NCBI RefSeq assembly: GCF_007362775.1 | Contig: NZ_CP041692.1 | Span: forward strand, 4,340,001 to 4,404,000 | Reading direction: 5' to 3' | Source: Microlunatus elymi | GTDB taxonomy: Bacteria; Actinomycetota; Actinomycetes; Propionibacteriales; Propionibacteriaceae | Length of the DNA: 64,000 bases | Shown here: in pieces, positions 33,090-42,942 of the stretch | How the letters are laid out: each line of letters begins with the position of its first letter | Position numbering within the stretch: position 1 is the stretch's first letter | Notes under the pieces: model-generated | The model's database searches: none | What the model was told of the DNA's origin: nothing | Seen by the model: only the letters and a program-made list of their open reading frames with translations | Translations under genes and position numbers: made by a program

Positions 33090-35860
33090 TCTGGGAGGCG
33101 GTCCGCGATCCGACGGCGAGATCGGATGCCGAGCTTGCCGAAAACCTTGCGCAGATGCCATTCCACGGTGTGTGGACTGATGAACAGCCGAGCACCGATC
33201 TCGGGATTGCTCAGGCCGTCGGCAGCGAGTAGGGCGATCTGTAACTCCTGCGGCGTCAACTCCTCGCCGGGCCGATTCGTTCTCGATGGTGACCGACGCA
33301 GCGTGCCGCCGGTGGCTTCATACTCACGACGCGCGCGGTCGGCGAAGGCCGTTGCACCACTGTCCCTCAACACCTCGTGCGCCATGCCGAGTTGAGCCCG
33401 GGCATCGACCCGGCGATTCTTCCGCCGCAGCCATTCGCCGTACAACAAGCGAAGCCGGGCTGTCTGGATCCGCACCCCGATGGGCCGCAACCGGTCGATA
33501 GCTTCGCGGAAAAGCTCCTCTGCCTTGGCGCCGTGACTGATCTGGGCCAGCACTTGGGCACGGGTGCCCAGCGCCCAATCGGTTCCGCTCGCCTCGGTGA
33601 GCTCACGAATGCGCTCAATCGCGGCATGAGCCTGCTCCGGTCGGCCGACGTGCACCGCGGCCTCGACAAGCTCGATCATCGACCACGTGGACAAGCCCAA
33701 CTCCTGCGGATGGGCCGCACCCCGGCGTGCCGCGGCCAACGCGTCTTCATACCGGCCGTGGCCGTTGTGCAGAACTGCCGTCGCCCATTCCGTCGCGGTG
33801 AAAACCTTGCCCTCGCCGGACAGCGCAAGATCACCTCTGATCGATGCAATCGCGGCGCGCGTGCTCGGCCCGTCGCCTCGCCATGGCTGGAGGACCAGCT
33901 GTCCGTAATGGGCGAAGAAGCTGCTGCCGGTGACCTCCCCGATCGCCAGCGCCTCGGCAGCCAGCGAATCGGCGCCGGCCAGATCGCCCGCATACACCCG
34001 ATTGGACAGCCGAAGCAGCAACGCGGAGGGCAATATCGACAACGCACCGGACTCGCGCGCCAAGTCGACCAACCGGGCCGACAACACCGACCAGTTGCCG
34101 AAGTCCCACCCGTTGTGCGCCATCCGGCTCGCCAGCGGCAACCACCCCAACCCTTCAGCGATCGAGATGTCCGGATCGCAGAAGTCGGCGACCGCCCGCA
34201 GCAGCAGTGGCACGCCGGCTGAATATCTCTGGGTGATCACCCGGGTCAGGCCGTCCAGCAAGACCTCACCGCGGCACGGATTCGGGCTCCGCGGCATCGT
34301 CCGGTAGGCCGCGGCGAACTGCTCAAGGCCGTCTGTGCTGGACAGCTGTCCGGCAGTGAGGGCCGCGTAGCCGGCGTCTCGATAGGTCTCGCGGGCCAAC
34401 GTCGGGTCCAGTGTCTGCAACTGCCCGGCCGCGGCCAGCAGGATCGGCAACCCTGCGCTGGCGCTTCGCGCGGCGAACATGATCTGCCCACGCACGAGCT
34501 CGGCACGAGTCCGGCCGAGGTCGTCCATTCGGCTGAGGTCGGCGGCATCCAGCAGCTCCAACGCCTCGGCGAACGCACCCGCCTGGTACCTGGCCTCGGC
34601 GGCTGCCAAGGTCCGCGCGCCGCGTTGTGCCGGGTCAGCCGTGAGCTGTGCGGCGCGGTCCAGGAAGGAAGCAGCAGCGGACAGACCGCCTCGCGAGCGG
34701 GCTCGGCCGGCAGACGCCTCCAGAGCCGCCGCAGCAGTCTCGTCCGGTCCGACGCTCGCTCGGGCAAGATGCCAGGCCCGACGGTCCGGATCGGTCACGG
34801 GGTCGGTTGCTCTGGCCAGAACGCGATGCGCTTCCTGCCGCTGCACCGGCGTCCCTGCCTCGTACGCCACCGACCGAACCAGCGGGTGCCGGAAAGTCAC
34901 CGAGCCGTCAACCCTGATCAGTTCCGCGTCGACGACAGCTGCCAGGGCGGCTACGACGTCGATGCCGGCGAACGAGGCGGCCCGACGCAGCAGATCCACG
35001 TCTCCGATCGGCTCGGCCGCAGCAATCAGGGCGAGCTGCCGGGTCTGCGGAGGCAGAGCCGCCAGCCGACGCAGAAACCCTCGCTCGATGTGACCCGCCG
35101 AATGCTGGCCGCCCGAGGGCATAAGTCCATCGATGGGTTCGGCGGAGTCCAACCCTGTCCACGACTCGAGTAACGCCAGTGGATTTCCCTGCGTCTCGGC
35201 AACGATCCGATCCCGGATCCGGTTGTCAAACGGGCCGACCCGCATCGTCGCCAGCAACGCGCGGGCGTGATGATCATCCAGGCCACGCAACCGAAGTCGC
35301 TCCAGGCCGTCCAGAATGTGACCACCGATCGGGTCACGGATCGCGAAGACCAACAGGACGGAGTCAGCGACCAGGCGCCGAGCGACGAATGCCAGCGTCT
35401 CGGCGCTGGCCCGATCGAGCCATTGAGCATCATCGATCAAGCAGACCAGCGGTCGATCCGCGGCAACCTCGGCAAGAAGGTTCAACACCGATAATCCGAT
35501 CAGGAACCGATCGGGCGGATCGCCCAAGACCAGACCGAACGCTGTGCCGAGGGCGTCGAGCTGCGGCGACGGCAACCGATCGAGTTGATCAAGGAACGGC
35601 GCGCACAGCTGATGCAGCCCGCCGAAGGCGAGTTCCTCCTCGGACTCAACTCCCGCCGCGCGAGCCAGCCGGCAATCCGCGGCGCGCCACATCGCGTAGT
35701 CGAGCAGAGCGGTCTTGCCGATGCCTGGCTCGCCGTGTAGCACCAACGAGGCACTCCGGCCACCGTGAATGTCGTCGATCAGCCGGTCGATAATCCGACG
35801 CTCGGCGCTCCGACCGATCAGGTCTGGCCGCGCGTCACCCGATTCAGCCCATCTCCTCAT
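33050..35860 (-). CDS. LAL-type LuxR-family regulator with ATPase domain (first copy)
   Basis: A 936-residue regulator of the MalT/LAL type. An N-terminal STAND-like ATPase has Walker A GEPGIGKT (43-50) and Walker B VCLIDDAQWLD (about 138-148). A long helical TPR-like middle region follows. The C-terminal LuxR helix-turn-helix is at about 870-925 (LTPQELQIALLAADGLSNPE, then SPHTVEWHLRKVFGKLGIRS). Such proteins bind a small ligand plus ATP and activate promoters. It lies 49 bases after the ECF sigma gene on the same strand, so the two may be co-expressed. It is a clear paralogue of the gene at 36799-39561. Confidence 0.92.
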   Translation of the reverse strand: MRRWAESGDARPDLIGRSAERRIIDRLIDDIHGGRSASLVLHGEPGIGKTALLDYAMWRAADCRLARAAGVESEEELAFGGLHQLCAPFLDQLDRLPSPQLDALGTAFGLVLGDPPDRFLIGLSVLNLLAEVAADRPLVCLIDDAQWLDRASAETLAFVARRLVADSVLLVFAIRDPIGGHILDGLERLRLRGLDDHHARALLATMRVGPFDNRIRDRIVAETQGNPLALLESWTGLDSAEPIDGLMPSGGQHSAGHIERGFLRRLAALPPQTRQLALIAAAEPIGDVDLLRRAASFAGIDVVAALAAVVDAELIRVDGSVTFRHPLVRSVAYEAGTPVQRQEAHRVLARATDPVTDPDRRAWHLARASVGPDETAAAALEASAGRARSRGGLSAAASFLDRAAQLTADPAQRGARTLAAAEARYQAGAFAEALELLDAADLSRMDDLGRTRAELVRGQIMFAARSASAGLPILLAAAGQLQTLDPTLARETYRDAGYAALTAGQLSSTDGLEQFAAAYRTMPRSPNPCRGEVLLDGLTRVITQRYSAGVPLLLRAVADFCDPDISIAEGLGWLPLASRMAHNGWDFGNWSVLSARLVDLARESGALSILPSALLLRLSNRVYAGDLAGADSLAAEALAIGEVTGSSFFAHYGQLVLQPWRGDGPSTRAAIASIRGDLALSGEGKVFTATEWATAVLHNGHGRYEDALAAARRGAAHPQELGLSTWSMIELVEAAVHVGRPEQAHAAIERIRELTEASGTDWALGTRAQVLAQISHGAKAEELFREAIDRLRPIGVRIQTARLRLLYGEWLRRKNRRVDARAQLGMAHEVLRDSGATAFADRARREYEATGGTLRRSPSRTNRPGEELTPQELQIALLAADGLSNPEIGARLFISPHTVEWHLRKVFGKLGIRSRRRIADRLPDQRSRFSGESHAG

Positions 35861-35909
35861 GCGGTATATCCCCCGAGGCAGGAGACTACCGGTCGTGAGC
35901 AGATCCGGG

Positions 35910-36617
35910 TCAGGCAGCGCGCGCTTGCTGACCTAACAGGTGGTCACGGAGAACGCCCTCCAGGTGTGTCAGATCGCCGGACTGCGCGGCGCTCATGAAA
36001 GCCGCGGTCAGCCGACGCCCAGTGCGGACGTCTGCGAGTCGGATCCGCGGCCCTTGGATTCTCGTCCGGGACCGGGAGACCAATTGGCGTGCATTGGCAA
36101 CGCTGACGCTCAGCACCCGAGCTATCTCGGCGTACGGGTAGTCGAAGGACTTCCGCAACAGACAGGCAGCCAGTTCGGCGGGGTTCAGCCTGGTCAAGAG
36201 ATACTCGATGATCAACTCGACATCGGCTTCCTGCCCCGGTTCGCCAATCGGGTCGTCCCGCCCAGGCTGCATCAGCTGGCCCTCCCTGGCTCGATCTGGG
36301 AAGATCTCGGCCGTTGTCTCGTGGCGATGACGAGCCGAGTGGATCAGGTTGATGGCCAGCCGGGTGGCGGTCGTGGTGAGGAATGCAGCCGGGTTCTGCA
36401 CCACACGCCGATCCGCGTGCTGCCAGCGGATCCATGCTTCCTGAACCAGGTCCTCGGCCGTATCGGCGTCACCGACGATTCGTCGCACGATCCGCAGCAA
36501 TCCATCGCGTTCTGCGAGAAAGACCCGCACGTCTTGCTCCCACTCGACCTCACCCGCGGCCGACCGGTAACCGGCGCACGGAAGCGCCGAGGGAACTTCC
36601 AGAAATGACGCTGACAT
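35910..36617 (-). CDS. ECF sigma factor, ECF41/SigJ-like, with truncated C-terminal domain
   Basis: A 235-residue ECF sigma factor. Region 2 is at about 25-85 (ERDGLLRIVRRIVGDADTAE then DLVQEAWIRWQHAD) and region 4 at about 135-185 (LNPAELAACLLRKSFDYPYA then VSVANARQLVSRSRTRI). The linker and the start of the C-terminal segment (RLTAAFMSAAQSGDLTHLEG) match ECF41/SigJ sigma factors, which carry a SnoaL-like domain of about 100 residues that controls them. Here the protein stops some 30 residues into it, with no remnant in other frames downstream. The ATG at 36617 has GGAGGAG upstream. Flanked on both sides by LAL regulators. Confidence 0.88.
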   Translation of the reverse strand: MSASFLEVPSALPCAGYRSAAGEVEWEQDVRVFLAERDGLLRIVRRIVGDADTAEDLVQEAWIRWQHADRRVVQNPAAFLTTTATRLAINLIHSARHRHETTAEIFPDRAREGQLMQPGRDDPIGEPGQEADVELIIEYLLTRLNPAELAACLLRKSFDYPYAEIARVLSVSVANARQLVSRSRTRIQGPRIRLADVRTGRRLTAAFMSAAQSGDLTHLEGVLRDHLLGQQARAA

Positions 36618-36747
36618 TGCAGACTCCTCCAGCTCGACCGCGGCAGAGTTGCCGTGGTCGTGCCAGCGTCGGGCGTTCGTACAGCGGCTCGCGCCCTGGA
36701 GTTGCGTGGTGTGACGCGGGGCCACACAACCACGCACCGGTGCCTGG

Positions 36748-36769
36748 GCCACCACTGATCACTGGTGGC
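36748..36769. promoter_or_regulatory. Near-perfect 22-bp palindrome between the second LAL gene and the ECF gene
   Basis: GCCACCA and TGGTGGC arms enclose a central TGATCA, with one mismatched pair on each side of the centre. It lies 30 bases beyond the end of the LAL gene and 131 bases before the ECF start, so it may terminate the first or regulate the second. Confidence 0.5.
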
Positions 36770-36798
36770 TGCATGTGTCGGCGCCGATGCTCCGACGA

Positions 36799-39561
36799 TC
36801 AGTTGGTGCTTCTGGCCGGTAGCTTGTCGGCCAGTCGCTTGCGGGAGCGCACCCCGAGCTTGTTGTACACCTTCCTGAGGTGCCATTCGACCGTGTGCGG
36901 ACTGAGGAACAGTTGGGCGCCGATCTCGGGATTGGTCAGCCCGTCGCTGGCGAGCCGGGCAATCTGAGCTTCCTGCCCCGTCAGAGTTGCGGCCGCGTCG
37001 AGACTTTGCGCTTGCACGGTGACGCCGACTGCTCGCAGTGTCCGCCGGGCGCGTTGAGCGAAGCCAACGGCGCCCATCGTCGTGAACAGCTCATGGGCGG
37101 TCGTCAACTCCGTGCGAGCCTCGGCTCGCCGACCGCCGCGATGTAACCATTCGCCGTACAGCAACCGGCTGCGGGCCAGTTCAGCCACCATCCGGGTCGT
37201 GCCGAGCCGGCCGATCGATTCACGAAATGCGTTGTCGGCCGCGCTGTCTCCTGCCAGGAGCGCCCGCCCCCTGGCCTCGACGCCCAGAGCCCAGTCCGTC
37301 CCGCTGACCGTGGCGAATTCGGCCAGTCTCTCCAGTACCTCGAAAGCTAGGTCGCGGTGCCCGGCTCCGGCTGCCGCTTCGATCATCTCGCTCATCGCCC
37401 ACTTCGGGACCGCCAGCTCGTCGGGGTACGAAGCGGCGTCGGTCGCCGCACTCAGCGCCGCTTCGTAGTTGCCGAGTCCGAGCTCGAGCAACGCTTCGGC
37501 CCAGTAGGACATTGCCACGCCTACGCCTTCACCACGCGCGCGCACGTCGGCCAAGTTGGTCTCGATCAAAGTGCGCGCACTTCCCGCGTCCCCGCGCCAG
37601 GCGGCGAGCGCCATCGCCGCGTATGCGGCAACATGCGTGCCGGTGCTCGCGGTGACGTTCGGGATCTCGGCCACCAGCGATGCCGCCGCGTCCCCCTCAC
37701 CGGCAAACAGGTGGACCACGGCCCGCGAGTTCAGCGCCAGCGGAAGCTCGGTCAGAGAACCGGTCTCGCGGGCGATCCGTACGTGCTCGGTCGCCAGGCG
37801 CTGCCAACTCTCGCCGTCCCAGACGTCGGCCGCCGTAGCAGCGGCCAGCCACAGGTAGCGCAGCTGCCCGGCGGTGAGTTCGCCGTCGCAGATGGCCTGC
37901 AGCATGGCCCGGACGGAGTCGATCGATGCCCGATAGCCGTCGCTGAACCGCGCGGTCAGAGCCCGCAGAAGTTGATCACCAAGGCTGTCTCGCGATCGGG
38001 AGACCGTGCCGGACCGGGCGTCGCGCGCAACCTGGGCGACGTTCGGCGAGCCCGCCAACCGGCCGGCGAACATCGCAGCCGAGATCGCTTCCAGAAAGGT
38101 GTCCATGGCCAGACGGGGATCGATCGGTTCGAGCCGACGCGCGGCTTGCAGCAAGAGCGGCACCGCGTCGCGTCCCCGGTCCGCGACGAACCGGCTCTGG
38201 GCCCTGACCAACGCCGCTTTGGCTCGATCGGAATCCGACAGTGGACTGGTTTCGGCGATGGCGAGCAGGCTCAGGGTTTCGTCGACCGCACCGGCCCGCA
38301 GCTTGGCCCCAGCCGCAGCCAGCGCTCGTTCGCCTCTCCTACGTGGCTCGGGCGTCAGCTGCACGGCACGCTCCAGCAGGGCCGCCTCGGCCGCCACGCC
38401 GCCACGCTGTCTGGCCCGGTCGGCCGAGGATTGCAGTTCGGCCGCTACCTCCTCGTCGGCGGTTCGGGCGGCCAGTGCTCGATGCCAGGCCCGACGGTCT
38501 GGGTCGAGGTCGGCGTCGATCGCTTCGGCGAGCGCCTGGTGCGCACGTTGTCGATCTTGTGCGGTGGCGGCGGCGTGAACAGTCGCCCGCAGCAGCGGGT
38601 GCCGGAACCTGACCCGATTGCCGATACTGATCAACCCTGCCGACTCGGCGGGCAAGGCAGCGTCGGCATCGATCCCGAGGAGGTCGACCGCGCGCCACAG
38701 CAGTGCCGCGTCGCCGGTCGGCTCGACCGCAGCGATCTGCAGTAGTTGTCTCGTCGGCTCCGGCAGCGCGGCGATGCGACGCGCGTAGCTGTCCTGCAGT
38801 TGTTCGGTGATCGGCCGGGGGCTGGGGATCGCGAAGCCACCGGTCAGACGTGGATCGAGCCGGCTCGGCAGTTCGATCAGAGCCAGCGGGTTGCCACCGG
38901 TCTCGGCGATGATCCGGCTGCGAACGTGGGCGTCGATTCGACCCGGGATGATCGAATCGAGCAGAGCCCCCGCGTCAAACGTGTCCAACCCCTGCAGTCT
39001 CAACTCGGGGAGGCCGCGGAAGTCGGAGTCATCCTCCTCACGGGTGGCGAACACCAGCACAATCGGCTCGGCGAGCAACCGCCGCGCGACGAATGCGAGC
39101 ACCTGGACCGAGGATCGATCCCACCATTGAACGTCGTCGATCAGACAGATCAGCGGTCGCTCGCCCGCGACTTCTGCGAGCAGGCTGAGGGTCGCCAGGC
39201 CGACCAGGAATCGGTCCGGCGGCGGTCCCAGCTTGATCCCGAAGGACGTCTCCAACGCGTCTCGCTGCGGGGGAGGCAACTCGGCGATCGGGCCCAGGAA
39301 CGGGCCGCACAACTGGTGCAAACCGGCGTACGGCAGCTCCATCTCCGCCTGGACGCCGGCTGCCCTCGCCAGGTGGCATTCCGCGGCCCGATCGGCCAGG
39401 AACTCCAGCAGTGCGGTCTTGCCGATGCCGGCCGCACCCCGCACCACCAAGACCTCGCTCTGCCCGGCTCGGGCCTTCTCGACCAACCGAGCCAAGGCCT
39501 CGCGCTCCCTGCGCCTTCCGCGCAGGGAGTGCCCGGGGTCGGTGTCGTTGGTTGGTGACAT
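36799..39561 (-). CDS. LAL-type LuxR-family regulator with ATPase domain (second copy)
   Basis: A 920-residue paralogue of the gene at 33050-35860. Walker A is GAAGIGKT (42-49), Walker B ICLIDDVQWWD (about 139-149), and the LuxR helix-turn-helix is at about 860-912 (LTGQEAQIARLASDGLTNPE, then SPHTVEWHLRKVYNKLGVRS). The near-identical recognition helices of the two LAL proteins suggest overlapping target sites. The ATG at 39561 is divergent from an alpha/beta hydrolase gene, a likely target. The ligand is unknown. Confidence 0.92.
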   Translation of the reverse strand: MSPTNDTDPGHSLRGRRREREALARLVEKARAGQSEVLVVRGAAGIGKTALLEFLADRAAECHLARAAGVQAEMELPYAGLHQLCGPFLGPIAELPPPQRDALETSFGIKLGPPPDRFLVGLATLSLLAEVAGERPLICLIDDVQWWDRSSVQVLAFVARRLLAEPIVLVFATREEDDSDFRGLPELRLQGLDTFDAGALLDSIIPGRIDAHVRSRIIAETGGNPLALIELPSRLDPRLTGGFAIPSPRPITEQLQDSYARRIAALPEPTRQLLQIAAVEPTGDAALLWRAVDLLGIDADAALPAESAGLISIGNRVRFRHPLLRATVHAAATAQDRQRAHQALAEAIDADLDPDRRAWHRALAARTADEEVAAELQSSADRARQRGGVAAEAALLERAVQLTPEPRRRGERALAAAGAKLRAGAVDETLSLLAIAETSPLSDSDRAKAALVRAQSRFVADRGRDAVPLLLQAARRLEPIDPRLAMDTFLEAISAAMFAGRLAGSPNVAQVARDARSGTVSRSRDSLGDQLLRALTARFSDGYRASIDSVRAMLQAICDGELTAGQLRYLWLAAATAADVWDGESWQRLATEHVRIARETGSLTELPLALNSRAVVHLFAGEGDAAASLVAEIPNVTASTGTHVAAYAAMALAAWRGDAGSARTLIETNLADVRARGEGVGVAMSYWAEALLELGLGNYEAALSAATDAASYPDELAVPKWAMSEMIEAAAGAGHRDLAFEVLERLAEFATVSGTDWALGVEARGRALLAGDSAADNAFRESIGRLGTTRMVAELARSRLLYGEWLHRGGRRAEARTELTTAHELFTTMGAVGFAQRARRTLRAVGVTVQAQSLDAAATLTGQEAQIARLASDGLTNPEIGAQLFLSPHTVEWHLRKVYNKLGVRSRKRLADKLPARSTN

Positions 39562-39635
39562 CGCAGATGGCCTCGCCCGAGGTTACTTCGCGGCCGCCCT
39601 TCGCGGGCGAACTGGGTGTGATTGCTCGAACCCGC

Positions 39636-39665
39636 CGTCACATCCGAGACCTGCCGCATGGTCGC
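39636..39665 (+). promoter_or_regulatory. ECF-type promoter upstream of the alpha/beta hydrolase
   Basis: CGTCACA (39636-39642), 17 bases, then GGTCGC (39660-39665), the same arrangement as the two elements at 32748-32810. The transcript would begin about 40 bases before the ATG at 39713. Confidence 0.5.
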
Positions 39666-39712
39666 TCCAGGTGAGAGATACCGCTCCGTTTGATCCCACG
39701 AAGGAACCTCCC

Positions 39713-40663
39713 ATGACCGAGCATTTCCTCGAGCCCGAGGCACAGCGGCTGGCCGATGCGACCGAGCAGCCGCCGTACCTGTTCGAGCTCACCGTTGATC
39801 AGGCACGAAAGGTCCTTGACGACCTGCAGGCAGCGCCGGTGGCCAAGCCTGACATCGACGAGACCTGGGTCGTCGTACCAGCAGCCGTCGGCGACGTACA
39901 AGTCAGAATTGTGAAACCAGTCGGCAGCACCGGATCGCTGCCGACGGTGCTCTATCTGCACGGCGGCGGCTGGGTGCTGGGCAACTCCGGAACGCACGAT
40001 CGGCTGGTCCGTGAGCTCGCCATGGGCGTCGATGCCGCAGTCGTGTTTGTCGAGTACGACCGTTCACCCGAGGCACGCTACCCGGTCGCGATCGAGCAGG
40101 CGTATGCCACCGCTCAGTGGATTCGCCAGCACGGCGCAGAGCATGGCCTCGACGCCGACCACCTGGCGATCGCCGGCGATTCGGTCGGCGGCAACATGAC
40201 CGCGGCGGTGACGATCCTGGCCAAGCAACGCGGTGACGTGGCTTTCTGCCACCAGTCGCTCTACTACCCAGTCACCGATGCCAAACAGGACACCGAGAGC
40301 TATCTCGAATTCGCCCACGGACCGTATCTCCGGGCCGCGTCGATGAGGTGGTTCTGGGACGCTTACCTGCCGGACCTGTCCGCCCGCGATCAGATCACGG
40401 TCTCGCCGCTGCGGGCGACGCTGGCCGACCTCGCCGGGCTACCCGACGCGTTCGTGATCGTCGACGAGAGCGACGTGCTCCGAGACGAGGGCGAAGCGTA
40501 CGCCCGTCGACTGCTCGATGCTGGCGTCCGGACCACGGCGGTCCGCTACAACGGCACGATTCACGACTTCATGATGCTCAACCCGCTGCGGGCAACCGCG
40601 GCCAGCACTGCCGCGATCGAACAGGCGATCTTCGTTCTGCGCAAGGCACTTCGCCCTGCCTGA
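39713..40663 (+). CDS. Alpha/beta hydrolase (HSL-type esterase/acetylhydrolase)
   Basis: A 316-residue esterase of the hormone-sensitive-lipase group. The oxyanion-hole motif HGGGW is at 83-87, the nucleophile Ser157 is in GDSVGG, the acid is in the VDESDVLRDEG segment and the base histidine in GTIHDFMML. The substrate is probably a short-chain ester, not known here. The ATG at 39713 has AAGGAA upstream. It is divergent from the second LAL gene, carries an ECF-type promoter, and is followed 49 bases later by another hydrolase gene. Confidence 0.9.
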   Translation: MTEHFLEPEAQRLADATEQPPYLFELTVDQARKVLDDLQAAPVAKPDIDETWVVVPAAVGDVQVRIVKPVGSTGSLPTVLYLHGGGWVLGNSGTHDRLVRELAMGVDAAVVFVEYDRSPEARYPVAIEQAYATAQWIRQHGAEHGLDADHLAIAGDSVGGNMTAAVTILAKQRGDVAFCHQSLYYPVTDAKQDTESYLEFAHGPYLRAASMRWFWDAYLPDLSARDQITVSPLRATLADLAGLPDAFVIVDESDVLRDEGEAYARRLLDAGVRTTAVRYNGTIHDFMMLNPLRATAASTAAIEQAIFVLRKALRPA

Positions 40664-40712
40664 CTCCACATCAAGCACAGCCTGACATCCGCATCAACTA
40701 CAGGAGATGATC

Positions 40713-41447
40713 ATGAGCAATTCAACCCCGACCGTGTTGCTGGTGCACGGCGCATTCGCCGAATCGGCCAGCTGGAACGCGGTCCTGCACAACTTGTACG
40801 GCCGCGGCATCGATGCCATCGCGGTCGCGAACCCGCTGCGCACCCTCACCGGGGATGCCGCCTATCTGCGTGACGTTATCGCCGGCGTCGGCGGGCCGGT
40901 GCTGCTCGTCGGCCATTCGTACGGTGGCATGGTGATCACCGAGGCAGCCGCGAATAATCCGGCGGTCGTCGGCCTCGGCTACGTCGCAGCCTTCGCTCCG
41001 GACACCGGCGAGAGCGCCCTCGGTCTGTCGACCCAGTTCCCTGGCAGCACGCTGGGCCAAGCGTTGACGTCCTACCCCGTGAGCAGCGGCGGCAACGAGT
41101 TGACCATCCGCCTGGACACGTACGCTGAACAGTTCGCTGCCGACGTGCCGCAGTCCGTGGCCGGCGTCATGGCCCGTACCCAGCGGCCGGTCGCCGAGGA
41201 CGCACTGAGCGAGGGACTGCCGACACCTGATCCGGCCTGGAAGTCACTGCCGTCGTGGTTCGTCGTCCCAGACCAGGACCGCAACATTCCGCCCACGCTG
41301 CAGCGCTTCGCGGCCGAGCGAGCCGGCGCCCGCGGTGTCCGAGAGGTGCCGGGCGCATCTCACGCGGTCGCCGTGTCCCGGCCGGACGACGTCGCCGGAG
41401 TGATTGTGGAAGCCGTCAACGGTTGCCCTGTCGCTGAGGTGGCGTGA
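40713..41447 (+). CDS. Alpha/beta hydrolase (EstC/methylesterase-like)
   Basis: A 244-residue hydrolase. The N-terminal VLLVHGAFAESASWN and the nucleophile elbow GHSYGG (near residue 70) fit the compact plant-esterase / EstC-like group, with the histidine in PGASHAVAVSRPDDVA. The second ATG (40713) was chosen since AGGAG lies six bases before it; the one at 40707 is too close. It is probably co-transcribed with the upstream esterase. Its stop is directly followed by the stop of the convergent GH1 gene. Confidence 0.88.
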   Translation: MSNSTPTVLLVHGAFAESASWNAVLHNLYGRGIDAIAVANPLRTLTGDAAYLRDVIAGVGGPVLLVGHSYGGMVITEAAANNPAVVGLGYVAAFAPDTGESALGLSTQFPGSTLGQALTSYPVSSGGNELTIRLDTYAEQFAADVPQSVAGVMARTQRPVAEDALSEGLPTPDPAWKSLPSWFVVPDQDRNIPPTLQRFAAERAGARGVREVPGASHAVAVSRPDDVAGVIVEAVNGCPVAEVA

Positions 41448-42884
41448 TCAGCCGGGGAGGACGCCGGTCCGGGCGAGTTCGGCGTACCAGCGGGCACTGT
41501 CCTTCTCGATCCGTTCCAGGGTGTCGTAGTCGACCCGGACGATGCCGAACCGCTTGCTGTAGCCGAAGCTCCACTCGAAGTTGTCCAGCAGCGACCAGAC
41601 GAAGTAGCCACGCACGTCGACACCGTCCTCGATCGCCCGATGCACCGCGGCCAGATGTCGTTGCAGGTAGTCGATCCGGTCCCGATCCTGCACCCGTGGC
41701 CGGCCGTCGACCATGGTCACCTGGTCGGCGAAGGCGGCGCCGTTCTCGGTGATCATCAACTGCTGCCCCGGGAATTGATCATGAACCGAGAGCAGCAGGT
41801 CGTAGAGCCCTTCCGGTTCGATGTTCCAACCCATCTCGGTGTACGGGCCCGGTTGCGGCAGGAATTCGATGTCGTCGGTGCCCGGCCAGGGCGAGGCGCC
41901 GCCGGCCGGATGGCTGTCGGCGCGCTGCTTGGCGCCGGCACCGTCCCAGAGCCGGACCCGGCTGGTCGAGTAGTAGTTGATCCCGAGCACGTCGATCGGC
42001 TGGTGAATGACGGCAAGATCATCATCGGCGACGAAGGGCCAGTCGGTGATCGTCGCGGTGTCCGCGATCAGGTCGTCCGGGTAGGCGCCACGCAGCATCG
42101 GGCCGGTGAAGGCGCGGTTGCCCAGCGCGTCCAGCCGACGTACCGCCTCCGGACCGGTCGGGCCCTCGGGCCGGATCACATGCAGATTATGGGTGACCGA
42201 ATACCGCGGGTCGTTGCTGACCACACCTCGCAATGCCTCGATGCCCAGCCCGTGGGCCAGATTGAGGTGGTGCACGGCGCGCAGTGCCGCCGCGGGCTCG
42301 GTCCGCCCCGGCGCGTGCACCCCGGCCGCGTACCCCAGGTAGGCCGCGCACCACGGCTCGTTCAGGGTGGTCCAGACCGCGACCCGATCGCCGAGTGCAC
42401 GACCGACGATGTCTGCATAGGCGGCGAACCGTTCGGCGGTGGCACGGACTGGCCAACCGCCCTCGTCCTCCAGGGTCTGTGGCAGATCCCAGTGATAGAG
42501 GGTCGCGACCGGCAGGATGTCGCGTGCCAGCAGCCCGTCCACCAGTCGGGAGTAGAAGTCCAGGCCGGCCTGATTGGCCGGGCCGCTGCCGGTCGGCTGG
42601 ATCCGGGGCCAGGAGATGGAGAACCGGTACGCACCCAGCCCCAGTCGCTGCATCAGATCAAGGTCGGCCTCGAGCCGGTGGTAATGATCAACGGCAACGT
42701 CGCCGGTGTCACCGTTCAGCACCTTGCCCGGGGTATGGCTGAAGGTGTCCCAGATGGAGCGGCCGCGGCCGTCCTCGTCCGCCGCGCCCTCGACCTGATA
42801 GGCCGCGGTCGCGGAGCCGAACAGGAAGTCCGTACCGAAGTCGAGTTGGCTGCTTGGCCGCGTCGCGGCGCTGGTTGACGTCAT
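41448..42884 (-). CDS. Beta-glucosidase (GH1)
   Basis: A 478-residue family 1 glycoside hydrolase. The N-terminal signature [21 protein letters not shown], the acid/base glutamate in [10 protein letters not shown] and the nucleophile glutamate in [10 protein letters not shown] are all present, as is the WSLLDNFEW aglycone/substrate block. No signal peptide, so it acts on imported beta-glucosides. The ATG at 42884 follows a purine-rich stretch (CCAGGAGAGGCAGC). A composite inverted repeat lies about 60 bases upstream. The sugar symporter at 48919 could feed it, but it is 6 kb away. Confidence 0.94.
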   Translation of the reverse strand: MTSTSAATRPSSQLDFGTDFLFGSATAAYQVEGAADEDGRGRSIWDTFSHTPGKVLNGDTGDVAVDHYHRLEADLDLMQRLGLGAYRFSISWPRIQPTGSGPANQAGLDFYSRLVDGLLARDILPVATLYHWDLPQTLEDEGGWPVRATAERFAAYADIVGRALGDRVAVWTTLNEPWCAAYLGYAAGVHAPGRTEPAAALRAVHHLNLAHGLGIEALRGVVSNDPRYSVTHNLHVIRPEGPTGPEAVRRLDALGNRAFTGPMLRGAYPDDLIADTATITDWPFVADDDLAVIHQPIDVLGINYYSTSRVRLWDGAGAKQRADSHPAGGASPWPGTDDIEFLPQPGPYTEMGWNIEPEGLYDLLLSVHDQFPGQQLMITENGAAFADQVTMVDGRPRVQDRDRIDYLQRHLAAVHRAIEDGVDVRGYFVWSLLDNFEWSFGYSKRFGIVRVDYDTLERIEKDSARWYAELARTGVLPG

Positions 42885-42942
42885 GTGCTGCCTCTCCTGG
42901 TTCGTCGCCGAAGCGACTGCTGTCGAAGGCCAACTTAACCGC

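Noticed and set aside
31795-41447. Secondary-metabolite gene cluster
   Set aside because: LAL regulators and hydrolases are common in such clusters, but no PKS, NRPS, terpene or RiPP core enzyme is present.
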